This document shows, in pieces, positions 18,620 to 25,815 of a stretch of 64,000 bases of DNA. Made by a program: the position numbers and the translations under genes. Below the pieces are notes generated by a model. The model did no database searches, was not told where the DNA came from, and saw nothing but the letters and a program-made list of their open reading frames with translations. Source of the stretch: Rhodoblastus sp963804045 (GTDB lineage: Bacteria > Pseudomonadota > Alphaproteobacteria > Rhizobiales > Beijerinckiaceae); the NCBI GenBank assembly GCA_963804045.1, contig CAWDOR010000034.1, forward strand, positions 145,103-209,102, in the 5' to 3' direction. How positions within the stretch are numbered: position 1 is the stretch's first letter; each line of letters opens with the position of its first letter.

Positions 18620-18651
18620 GAAAAACCCCGCGCGCTCGAGCGCACGGGGTT
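18620..18651 (-). terminator. Intrinsic terminator after rpsA
   Basis: Stem AACCCCG (18624-18630) pairs with CGGGGTT (18645-18651), extended inward by GCGC pairs around a TCGA loop with one mismatch; on the minus strand the stem is followed by a T run (plus-strand A run 18620-18625). It lies 24 bp beyond the rpsA stop and just upstream of the Hsp70-like start. Confidence 0.8.
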
Positions 18652-18674
18652 CATTTTTGACGATGCCGCGACGA

Positions 18675-20399
18675 TTATTTGGTTTCGCGGGCCTTCAGCG
18701 CAGCGCCGAGAATGTCGCCGAGCGAAGCGCCGGAATCGGCGGAGCCATATTGAGCAATGGCTTCCTTCTCTTCGGCGACTTCAAGCGCCTTGATCGACAC
18801 GGCGATTTTGCGCGCCTTGCGATCGAACAGAGTGACGCGCGCGTCGATCTTTTCGCCGACGGCGAAGCGTTCCGGACGCTGGTCGGCGCGGTCGCGGGCC
18901 AGCTCGTTGCGCTTGATGAAGGCCTGAAGGTCGGTGCCGATGATCTTGACCTCAATGCCGCCGTCCTTGACTTCCAGCACTTCGGTGGTGACCACGGCGC
19001 CCTTCTTCAGCTCACCGTCTTCGCCGCTCGTCGGAGTCGAAGCGAAGGGGTCGCCGCCGAGCTGCTTGACGCCCAGCGAAATGCGCTCCTTCTCGACATC
19101 GACATCGAGGACGCGGGCGCGAACCATGTCGCCCTTCTTGTAATCCTCGATGGCTTGTTCGCCAGGGCGGTTCCAGTCGAGGTCGGAGAGATGGACCATG
19201 CCGTCCACATCGCCATCAAGTCCGATGAACAGGCCGAATTCGGTCTTGTTCTTGACTTCGCCTTCGACGTCGGAGCCCACCGGGTGCTTCTCGGCGAAAG
19301 CTTCCCAGGGATTCTGCAGGGTCTGCTTGAGGCCCAAGGAGATGCGGCGCTTGACGGAATCGACTTCGAGCACCTGCACATCAACTTCCTGGCTGGTCGA
19401 AACGATCTTGCCGGGATGGACGTTCTTCTTGGTCCAGGACATTTCCGAGACGTGGATCAGGCCTTCAATGCCCGGCTCCAGTTCAACAAACGCGCCGTAG
19501 TCGGTGATGTTGGTCACGCGGCCATGGAAGCGGGCCTCGATCGGGTATTTGGCCTCGATGCCCTGCCACGGATCGTCCTGAAGCTGCTTCATGCCCAAGG
19601 AGATGCGGTGGGTGTCGTGATTGATCTTGATGATCTTCACCTTCACCGTCTGGCCGATGGCGAGCACTTCGGACGGATGGTTGACGCGGCGCCAGGCGAT
19701 GTCGGTGACATGCAGCAGGCCGTCAATGCCGCCGAGATCGACGAAGGCGCCGTAATCGGTGATGTTCTTGACGACGCCGTCGATCACCAGACCTTCTTCG
19801 AGATTGGCGACGATTTCGTGGCGCTGTTCGGCGCGGCTCTCTTCGAGAACGGTGCGGCGCGACACGACGATATTGCCGCGGCGGCGATCCATCTTGAGGA
19901 TCTGGAAGGGCTGCGGGACGCCGAGCAGCGGCGTGACGTCGCGGATCGGACGGATATCGACCTGCGAACGCGGCAGGAAGGCCACGGCGCCGTCGAGATC
20001 GACGGTGAAGCCGCCCTTGACCTGGTTGAAGATCACGCCATCGACCTTCTCGCCGGCCTCGAAGGCCTTTTCGAGCTTGACCCAGCTTTCTTCGCGACGC
20101 GCTTTTTCGCGCGAGATCACGGCTTCGCCGAGGGCGTTTTCAACGCGTTCCAGATAGACTTCGACTTCGTCGCCGACCTGCGGGGCCGGATCGCGGCCAT
20201 GGCCGGTGAATTCCTTGAGCGGCACGCGGCCTTCGGTCTTCAGACCGATATCGATCACCGCCACATCCTTTTCGATGGCGACCACGAGGCCTTTGACCAC
20301 CGAGCCTTCGAAAGCTTCGCTCTCGCCATAGGATTCGGCGAGCAGTGCGGCAAAATCGTCGCGGGACGGGTTCATACCCGCATTATTGGCAGAGGACAT
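18675..20399 (-). CDS. rpsA: Small ribosomal subunit protein S1
   Basis: mRNA-binding ribosomal protein S1, 574 residues with six S1 (OB-fold) repeats, for example EGSVVKGLVVAIEKDVAVIDIG, GVVKNITDYGAFVDLGG, GRVTNITDYGAFVEL and EGEVKNKTEFGLFIGLDGD. The start at 20399 (MSSANNAG) is chosen because AGGAG lies about 6 nt upstream and because S1 homologues begin near SRDDFAALL. Repeats 3 to 5 are most alike. The upstream 290 bp hold several inverted repeats that may serve autoregulation, which is known for S1 in other bacteria. Confidence 0.97.
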   Translation of the reverse strand: MSSANNAGMNPSRDDFAALLAESYGESEAFEGSVVKGLVVAIEKDVAVIDIGLKTEGRVPLKEFTGHGRDPAPQVGDEVEVYLERVENALGEAVISREKARREESWVKLEKAFEAGEKVDGVIFNQVKGGFTVDLDGAVAFLPRSQVDIRPIRDVTPLLGVPQPFQILKMDRRRGNIVVSRRTVLEESRAEQRHEIVANLEEGLVIDGVVKNITDYGAFVDLGGIDGLLHVTDIAWRRVNHPSEVLAIGQTVKVKIIKINHDTHRISLGMKQLQDDPWQGIEAKYPIEARFHGRVTNITDYGAFVELEPGIEGLIHVSEMSWTKKNVHPGKIVSTSQEVDVQVLEVDSVKRRISLGLKQTLQNPWEAFAEKHPVGSDVEGEVKNKTEFGLFIGLDGDVDGMVHLSDLDWNRPGEQAIEDYKKGDMVRARVLDVDVEKERISLGVKQLGGDPFASTPTSGEDGELKKGAVVTTEVLEVKDGGIEVKIIGTDLQAFIKRNELARDRADQRPERFAVGEKIDARVTLFDRKARKIAVSIKALEVAEEKEAIAQYGSADSGASLGDILGAALKARETK

Positions 20400-20690
20400 A
20401 TTTTCTCCTGAAATGCCCGATGGGGCGGCGCCGGATTGGGTTTGTGTTGCGATTGCTTCGTTCCGCTGGCGCGCATCTTGTTTCGATGCGTCCCGTCGCA
20501 ATGGACGGCCGGCGCGGGCCGGCGGGCAGAAGCAGGTTCAGGACTGGGCTCTTAACAAAAGAGCGGCTTTTCCACAAGGCGAAATCCCAGGCGGAAAAGC
20601 CGATTTCGGTTTGAGCGATCGGAATTGATCGCACGAAATGCAAAGCGAGCGCTTGCGGCGCGAGGCGGGTATGATTATAGAGAGGCCGCT
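20400..20690 (-). promoter_or_regulatory. Structured rpsA leader / promoter region
   Basis: This 291-bp stretch, the longest without a gene, lies upstream of rpsA on the minus strand and upstream of the tRNA on the plus strand. It contains three inverted repeats: CGGCTTTTCC/GGAAAAGCCG (20564-20573 with 20593-20602), GCTCTT/AAGAGC (20548-20553 with 20559-20564), and GCCGGC/GCCGGC (20508-20513 with 20518-20523). The first two share a base at 20564, so they may be alternative structures. I see no strong -35/-10 pair. Confidence 0.45.
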
Positions 20691-20766
20691 GCTCCCTTCG
20701 TCTAGCGGTCTAGGACGTCGCCCTCTCACGGCGAAAACAGGGGTTCGAGTCCCCTAGGGAGCGCCA
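20691..20766 (+). tRNA. tRNA-Glu (CTC)
   Basis: A full cloverleaf: acceptor stem GCTCCCT (20691-20697) with AGGGAGC (20756-20762), a D arm with AGCGGTCTAGG, anticodon stem TCGCC/GGCGA around the loop CTCTCAC giving anticodon CTC, and T arm GGGGTTCGAGTCCCC. The discriminator G at 20763 is followed by an encoded CCA (20764-20766). The gene is on the plus strand between rpsA and cmk, which both run on the minus strand. Confidence 0.97.
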
Positions 20767-20799
20767 AAACTCTTTCCATAGCCCCGCTATAGGCGCCAA

Positions 20800-21423
20800 T
20801 CAGGCGCGCGCGGCTTCGACGATGGATAGCGCCGCAGATAAGGCGCCTTCAACATTCAGGTCGGTTGTGTCGAGCATTCTGGCGTCCGCCGCCGGTTTCA
20901 GCGGCGCGTCGGAGCGGGCGCTGTCGCGCGCGTCGCGCTTCTTGATGTCTTCGAGAATAGCCTGGTAATCGACTTTTTCGCCGCGTCCGCGCAATTCCAG
21001 GGCGCGCCGCTGGGCGCGAGCCTCGGGGCTGGCGGTGACAAAAATTTTCACCGTGGCGTCCGGGGCGATCACCGTGCCGATATCGCGTCCGTCGAGAACC
21101 GCGCCTTGCGGGCGGGCGATGAAAGCGCGCTGCATGTCGATCAGGGCCGCGCGCACTTCGGGAATCGCGGCGACCACCGACGCGGCTTCACCCATTTCGC
21201 GACCGCGCAGCCGATCCTCGTCGAATTCGGTCAGGGCTAGACCCCGCGCGGCGCTGACCGCCTTGGCTATGTCGTCGAGCCGCGCGCCTTCGTCCAGCAG
21301 AGCGCGCGCCGTCGCCCGATAGAGCAGGCCTGTGTCGAGATGCGGCAGACCATAATGGGCCGCGAGCCGGCGGGCCAGTGTGCCCTTTCCAGAGGCGGCG
21401 GGTCCGTCGATGGCGATGATCAT
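20800..21423 (-). CDS. cmk: Cytidylate kinase
   Basis: Phosphorylates CMP and dCMP with ATP. The 207-residue product has the P loop GPAASGKGT near the N terminus, HLDTGLLYRATA for substrate binding, the NMP-site segment VLDGRDIGTVI, and the LID region with ASPEARAQRRALEL and the KRDARDSAR arginines. Its ATG at 21423 overlaps the aroA TGA by one base, so the aroA-cmk pair is translationally coupled, as in many alphaproteobacteria. Confidence 0.96.
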   Translation of the reverse strand: MIIAIDGPAASGKGTLARRLAAHYGLPHLDTGLLYRATARALLDEGARLDDIAKAVSAARGLALTEFDEDRLRGREMGEAASVVAAIPEVRAALIDMQRAFIARPQGAVLDGRDIGTVIAPDATVKIFVTASPEARAQRRALELRGRGEKVDYQAILEDIKKRDARDSARSDAPLKPAADARMLDTTDLNVEGALSAALSIVEAARA

Positions 21424-22763
21424 CAGGAAAAATCCGCGCCAAGCTGCGCCATCATCGGCTTGAACGTCGGGAAAGACGTGGCGATCATGGTTTCGTCATC
21501 GACCGCGACAGGTTTTTGCGAGGCCAGGCCCATGATCAGGAAACTCATGGCGAGGCGATGATCGAGATGGGTTTCCACCAGCCCACCGCCAGCGCAGACG
21601 CCGGCGCCGCCCTCGACAATCAGGTCGTCGCCTTCGACATGGGCCTTTACGCCATTGGCCAGCAGGCCGGCGGCGGTGGCGGCGAGACGGTCGGATTCCT
21701 TGACGCGCAATTCCTGCAAGCCGTTCATCCGCGTTGACCCCTTGGCGAAGGCGGCGACCACGGAGAGAATGATGTATTCGTCGATCATCGCCGGCGCGCG
21801 CGCCGCCGGGACATCGACCCCTGACAGCTCGCTGTGACGAACGCGCAGATCAGCGACATCTTCGCCGCCCTCCTCGCGCTTTTCGAGAATTTCAATATTG
21901 GCGCCCATGTCCAGCAATGTCGTGATGAAGCCGATCCGCAGCGGATTCATCATCACACCTTCGATTGTCACGTCGGAGCCTTTGACGAGCAAGGCCGCGG
22001 CGATCAAAAAAGCCGCGGAAGACGGATCGACCGGAACGACGATCGGTTTGGGCGTCAGTTCCGGGCGACCGTCGAGCGCGATTTTGCGACCATGTTCGCC
22101 GAACGGCTCCGATGTCAGCTGCGCGCCAAAATAGGTCAGCATTTTCTCTGTGTGATCGCGGCTGGCCTCGGATTCGATGACGGTCGTGCGCCCCAGTGAA
22201 TTCAGGCCCGCGAACAAAACCGCCGATTTGATCTGCGCCGAAGCGACGGGGGTGCGATATTCGATCGGCGCCGGCTCCGGGGTTCCTTTCAGCAAGATCG
22301 GGCAGCGCCCGCCATCCGCCTGTTCCAGAACCTCGGCGCCCATCAATACCAGGGGGTCGAGGATACGGCGCATCGGCCTCTTGCGCAGCGAAGCGTCTCC
22401 GTCGAAACGCGCGGTGATCCCATGGCCGCCGACCACGCCCATCATCAAACGGGATCCGGTTCCAGCATTGCCGAAATCCAGCGTGGCCGCAGGCTCCAGC
22501 AGCGAACCCAAGCCGGCGCCGCGAATCGTCCAGCGTCCATCGCCAACCCGCTCGATCCTGGCTCCGAGCTGGGCGCAGGCGCGCCCGGTGTTGAGCACGT
22601 CCTCACCTTCAAGCAGGCCGGACACATGGGTTTCGCCAAGGGAAAGCAAGCCGAGCAGAAAGGCGCGATGCGAAATGCTCTTGTCGCCGGGCGGACGCAC
22701 GCGGCCTTTGAGCGGGCCGCAGCCTTTGGCGGAAAGGGGTTTGGGTGAGGATGAATGCGACAT
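21423..22763 (-). CDS. aroA: 3-phosphoshikimate 1-carboxyvinyltransferase (EPSP synthase)
   Basis: Sixth step of the shikimate pathway, joining shikimate 3-phosphate and PEP. In 446 residues the family motifs are PPGDKSISHRAFLLG (substrate lysine), DFGNAGTGSRLMMGV (PEP site), ASAQIKSAVLFAGL and the C-terminal RVKESDRL and DHRLAMSFLI. The P loop reads GNAGTGSR, with alanine after GN as in class II (Agrobacterium CP4-like) enzymes rather than the GNAGTA of class I; this suggests but does not prove reduced glyphosate binding. The stop is shared with the cmk start. Confidence 0.96.
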   Translation of the reverse strand: MSHSSSPKPLSAKGCGPLKGRVRPPGDKSISHRAFLLGLLSLGETHVSGLLEGEDVLNTGRACAQLGARIERVGDGRWTIRGAGLGSLLEPAATLDFGNAGTGSRLMMGVVGGHGITARFDGDASLRKRPMRRILDPLVLMGAEVLEQADGGRCPILLKGTPEPAPIEYRTPVASAQIKSAVLFAGLNSLGRTTVIESEASRDHTEKMLTYFGAQLTSEPFGEHGRKIALDGRPELTPKPIVVPVDPSSAAFLIAAALLVKGSDVTIEGVMMNPLRIGFITTLLDMGANIEILEKREEGGEDVADLRVRHSELSGVDVPAARAPAMIDEYIILSVVAAFAKGSTRMNGLQELRVKESDRLAATAAGLLANGVKAHVEGDDLIVEGGAGVCAGGGLVETHLDHRLAMSFLIMGLASQKPVAVDDETMIATSFPTFKPMMAQLGADFS

Positions 22764-22765
22764 GG

Positions 22766-23347
22766 TCAGCGGAAGGTTTTCTCGATTTCAGGCAGCACAA
22801 TTTCGCGGAAGGCTTGCTCGGTGATCGGGCCAGTATATTTATAGGCGATGGTTCCGTCGCCGCGGACGATAAAAGTCTCGGGAACGCCGGTCAGGCCCCA
22901 GTCGATGCCAGCGCGTCCTTTCAGATCGACGCCGATCGCCGCATAGGGATCGCCTTCGGCGGACAGGAATTTGAGCGCATTGGCTGGTTCGTCCTTATAG
23001 GCGACGCCGACCAGACGAACGCCCTTTTCCCGAAGCGTGGAATTGTCGGCGATTTGGCGCAGGACGGGATGTTCGATTCGGCAGGGGCCGCACCAGGAAG
23101 CAAAAAGATTGACGATCGTGGTCTTGCCCTGGCGCAAATCGGCGTCGGAAAGTCCCGGCTTGCCGCTGTCTGCCAGGGGGTCGAGGTTGAAAACCGGCGC
23201 AGGCCGACCGATCAGGGGCGAGGGCAGAATCGAGGGATCGCGGCCCTTGCGCGCCTCGAACATATAGAGGAACAGGCCGGCGAGCAGGACGAAGCCGAAA
23301 AAGGGCAGGGCCGACGTCCAGCTTCTTTTGGGTGGCGGCTCAGTCAT
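22766..23347 (-). CDS. ccmG: Thiol:disulfide interchange protein CcmG/DsbE
   Basis: Membrane-anchored periplasmic thioredoxin that keeps apocytochrome c cysteines reduced for heme attachment. From ATG 23347 the 193-residue product has one N-terminal membrane segment (about 12-29), then a thioredoxin fold with the active site ASWCGPC (Cys86, Cys89) and the conserved cis-proline in LTGVPETF. It is the last gene of the ccmABCDG unit. The start at 23347 overlaps the ccmD stop by 4 bp. Confidence 0.94.
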   Translation of the reverse strand: MTEPPPKRSWTSALPFFGFVLLAGLFLYMFEARKGRDPSILPSPLIGRPAPVFNLDPLADSGKPGLSDADLRQGKTTIVNLFASWCGPCRIEHPVLRQIADNSTLREKGVRLVGVAYKDEPANALKFLSAEGDPYAAIGVDLKGRAGIDWGLTGVPETFIVRGDGTIAYKYTGPITEQAFREIVLPEIEKTFR

Positions 23348-23487
23348 TGATTTTCCTCCCTGTCGCCGAAACGCGCCAGCGCCTTGCGCAAGGATCGGTA
23401 GTCGAGGGTAATTTTCAGCGCTAGCGCGCCGACGACCAGAGCCGCGAATCCATAGGCGGCGAAAATGAAACCCGAATAGTCCTTCAC
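23344..23487 (-). CDS. ccmD: Heme exporter protein CcmD
   Basis: A 47-residue membrane protein with a GTG start at 23487 whose GTGA overlaps the ccmC stop. It has one hydrophobic helix (GFIFAAYGFAALVVGALAL) followed by a basic segment (YRSLRKAL), the typical CcmD layout. Known CcmD releases holo-CcmE from the CcmABC complex. Size, position between ccmC and ccmG, and overlap at both ends support the call. Confidence 0.88.
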   Translation of the reverse strand: MKDYSGFIFAAYGFAALVVGALALKITLDYRSLRKALARFGDREENQ

Positions 23488-24239
23488 GAAGCGGCCTCGA
23501 CATGATCTTCGGCGCTGGCGGCGAGAATGCTCAGCCGGCGCAGGCGGCGGCGCAGGATTTCGTTGCGGATCGCCATGAAATGCAGGGTGAAGAACAGCAG
23601 GGTAAATCCCGCCGCCATGATCAGCAGGGGCCAGAGCATCGCGGGAGAAATGCTTGGACCGCCAAGACGAAACACCGAAGCGGGCTGGTGCAGCGTGTTC
23701 CACCAATCGACCGAAAATTTGATGATGGGAATATTGACCACACCCACCAGCGTCAGGATGGCGGCGGCGCGCGCCGCCTGCGCGGGCTCCTCGATGGTCT
23801 GCCAAAGGCCGATCAGGCCGAGATAAATCAGGAAAAGCACGAGAACCGAAGTCAGTCGCGCGTCCCAGACCCACCAGGCCCCCCACATGGGCTTGCCCCA
23901 CAGGGATCCGGTGACCAAGCACATCAGCGTGAAGGCCGCGCCCAAAGGCGCGGCGGCCTTTTGCGCGGCGTCAGCCAGGGGGTGCCGCCAGACCAGAGTG
24001 CCCAAAGCCGCCGAGGCCATGACCATATAGCACATCATGCCCAGCCAGGCGGAGGGCACGTGCAGATACATGATCTTCACCGATGCGCCCTGCTGATAAT
24101 CATCGGGCGCGACGAAAAAGGTCAGATAAAGGCCCGTCAACAGCAGGAAAGCCGAGGCCGTCGCGAGCCAAGGGATCACCCGTCCGGCCAGCGCGAGGAA
24201 ATTCGTTGGATTGGCGTATTTCAGCATGTCGCCACGCAT
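23484..24239 (-). CDS. ccmC: Heme exporter / heme-handling protein CcmC
   Basis: Polytopic inner-membrane protein that loads heme onto CcmE. The 251 residues form six hydrophobic segments and carry the heme-handling tryptophan-rich motif WGAWWVWDARLTS, flanked by histidines in MYLHVPSAWLG and WWNTLHQPASV, as expected. It is translationally coupled to ccmD. About 100 bp separate it from ccmB, unusually much for this operon, and this gap contains a tandem repeat. Confidence 0.95.
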   Translation of the reverse strand: MRGDMLKYANPTNFLALAGRVIPWLATASAFLLLTGLYLTFFVAPDDYQQGASVKIMYLHVPSAWLGMMCYMVMASAALGTLVWRHPLADAAQKAAAPLGAAFTLMCLVTGSLWGKPMWGAWWVWDARLTSVLVLFLIYLGLIGLWQTIEEPAQAARAAAILTLVGVVNIPIIKFSVDWWNTLHQPASVFRLGGPSISPAMLWPLLIMAAGFTLLFFTLHFMAIRNEILRRRLRRLSILAASAEDHVEAAS

Positions 24240-24290
24240 CTTCCCGCTGAGTTTGCCGCTTGATTAGGCGCGTGCGGCCGTAAATGCAAT

Positions 24291-24350
24291 CGTTCTTCAG
24301 GCTTCCTGCGTTGAGGCCTCCGGTCCTCAGGCTTCCGGTCCTCAGGCTTC
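24291..24350. repeat. Four tandem 15-bp units at the ccmB 3' end
   Basis: Four units of 15 bp in direct order fill 24291-24350; the two nearest ccmB are identical (CGGTCCTCAGGCTTC on the plus strand) and the other two differ at several positions. The ccmB stop at 24342-24344 is inside the first identical unit, and because the unit is five codons long the second identical copy repeats the in-frame TGA 15 nt later. Confidence 0.85.
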
Positions 24351-25013
24351 TCTTGCGCGCAGCGCCGCGGCTGCGGCGAAGGGCGCCCCGGCGATCGTCG
24401 CCAGCGACAAGGCGCAGAGAATCAGAAAGGGCGTATGGAAGGGCACGGTTCCGCCGCTGGCGGCGGCGGCGCTGGAGACGCCGAAGATCAATACCGGCGT
24501 CGTCAGGGGCAGAATAAGCACAGCCATCAACAGGCCGCCGCGGCGCAAGCCGGCGGTCAACGCCGCGCCGATGGCGCCCAGCAAAGTGAGCGCTGGGGTG
24601 CCGGCAAGCAGCGAGGCCGAAATTCCCGCCAAAGCCGTGGGCTCCATGGCCAGCGTCAGGCCAAGCAGCGGCGCCGCCGCGACCAAGGGCAGCGCGGTTC
24701 CGACCCAATGTGCGGCGCATTTAACGAGAACCACCAGCTCGAGCGGGGTGGAGGCGGTCAGGAACAGGTCGAGCGAGCCGTCGTCCGCGTCGGCCTGAAA
24801 CAATCGGTCAAGTCCGAGCAATGTCGCCAGCAGGGCGGCGATCCAGAGAATGGCCGGCCCGATCCGCGAGAGAAGATTCAAATCCGGGCCGATGGCGAAG
24901 GGAGTCAGGCTGACAAGAATAAGGAAAAACACGACTCCCATGGCGCCGCCGCCGCCGACCGAACGCGCAATGCGCAACTCGCGCCGAAACAGCGAAACGA
25001 GAGGCGAAGCCAT
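24342..25013 (-). CDS. ccmB: Heme exporter membrane subunit CcmB
   Basis: Membrane component of the CcmAB ABC transporter required for CcmE release. From the ATG at 25013 it is 223 residues with six predicted membrane helices, the early RRELRIARSVGGG segment and the FQADADDGSLDLFLTA loop that are characteristic of CcmB. The start overlaps the ccmA stop as TAATG. The stop lies in a tandem repeat, so the exact C terminus could vary between strains. Confidence 0.94.
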   Translation of the reverse strand: MASPLVSLFRRELRIARSVGGGGAMGVVFFLILVSLTPFAIGPDLNLLSRIGPAILWIAALLATLLGLDRLFQADADDGSLDLFLTASTPLELVVLVKCAAHWVGTALPLVAAAPLLGLTLAMEPTALAGISASLLAGTPALTLLGAIGAALTAGLRRGGLLMAVLILPLTTPVLIFGVSSAAAASGGTVPFHTPFLILCALSLATIAGAPFAAAAALRAREA

Positions 25014-25672
25014 TAAACCGTCTCCGCCTGCTTTTTGGACGCGCCATCGAGCCGCAACTCCTTGGCGTCGGTCAATCCCAGCGGGGCGTGGGTGGCGGCG
25101 ATAATCATGCCGCCATCGGCGCGATGCGCGGCGAAGGCTTCCGCGAGCATGGCCTGTGCCGCGACGTCGAGCGCGGTCGCCGGTTCGTCGAGAATCCAGA
25201 GCGGCCTGGGCGCGACAAACAGCCGCGCCAAGGCGACGCGCCGCTTTTGTCCGGCGGACAGATAGGCTACGGGAAAGTCGGCGACACGCTTCAAACCGAC
25301 ACGGTGCAGGGCGTCGAGCGGCGACAGGGCATTTCTCGACGAGGACAGCGCCAGCATCGTCGCCCAGAATTCGAGATTGTCCAAAGCCGTGAGCGCCGTC
25401 TTCAAACCGTCGGCATGGCCGACATAATGGCATAGCTCTGGCAAAGGCGTTTCGGCTTCCAGTCCGAAATGTTGAATTTCGCCGCCGCGCAAGGGCAGAA
25501 ATCCGGCGATGGCGCGCAAAAGCGTCGATTTGCCCGAGCCGTTGCGGCCGAGCGCCAGCAGGGCCTCGCCAGCGCGTAAATCAAAATCGATTCCATCGAC
25601 GATGACGCGTCCGCCGCGCTCGACGCGCAAGCTTTTCGCCACAACCGAACTCACGGGAAGGTCATGGGTCAA
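25013..25672 (-). CDS. ccmA: Heme exporter ATP-binding protein CcmA
   Basis: ABC ATPase of the CcmABCD complex. Motifs in order: Walker A ALGRNGSGKST, a Q-loop region near LCHYVGHADGLK, signature YLSAGQKRRVALARL, Walker B LWILDEPATALD and the switch His in AATHAPLGL. The 219-residue start at a TTG (25672), with AAGGAAA about 9 nt upstream, is my preference; a GTG six codons later would also fit, and no upstream ATG improves it. First gene of the minus-strand ccm unit, divergent from acnA. Confidence 0.92.
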   Translation of the reverse strand: MTHDLPVSSVVAKSLRVERGGRVIVDGIDFDLRAGEALLALGRNGSGKSTLLRAIAGFLPLRGGEIQHFGLEAETPLPELCHYVGHADGLKTALTALDNLEFWATMLALSSSRNALSPLDALHRVGLKRVADFPVAYLSAGQKRRVALARLFVAPRPLWILDEPATALDVAAQAMLAEAFAAHRADGGMIIAATHAPLGLTDAKELRLDGASKKQAETV

Positions 25673-25749
25673 ATGACGCTTTTCCTTGTTGGCGCATTGC
25701 GGAAAAACCTCTCGAACGCCGCCCCGCAACTTTCGTGTGTGTAGCGTGG

Positions 25750-25769
25750 TTATAGGGAATTATCTATAA
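25750..25769. promoter_or_regulatory. Inverted repeat in the ccmA-acnA divergent promoter region
   Basis: TTATAG (25750-25755), an 8-bp spacer, then CTATAA (25764-25769): a perfect 6-bp inverted repeat 47 bp before acnA in the 143-bp gap between the divergent ccmA and acnA starts. Both arms also resemble -10 elements (TTATAG, TATAAG at 25765-25770), but no good -35 lies at the right distance. Operator or promoter part; unproven. Confidence 0.35.
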
Positions 25770-25815
25770 GCGATCTCGCTCGTCCGCATTCCCTCTTGTC
25801 CGGGACATCGCCGCC

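Noticed and set aside
17916..20411. Very long open frame (about 830 codons) on the plus strand antisense to rpsA and the Hsp70-like gene
   Set aside because: It mirrors GC-rich codons of the real genes, has no recognisable domain, no RBS and composition typical of an antisense shadow; rpsA on the other strand is certain.
20653..20675. Promoter TTGCGG/TATGAT before tRNA-Glu
   Set aside because: The spacer is only 11 bp, too short for sigma-70; no better pair was found.
20691..20766. tRNA as integration site of a mobile element
   Set aside because: No integrase, no direct repeat of the tRNA 3' end and no change in gene content on either side.
24100..24720. Separate protein with repeated GSLRT units between ccmC and ccmB
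   Set aside because: It is the 15-bp tandem repeat read in the wrong frame; it overlaps ccmB and ccmC almost entirely.
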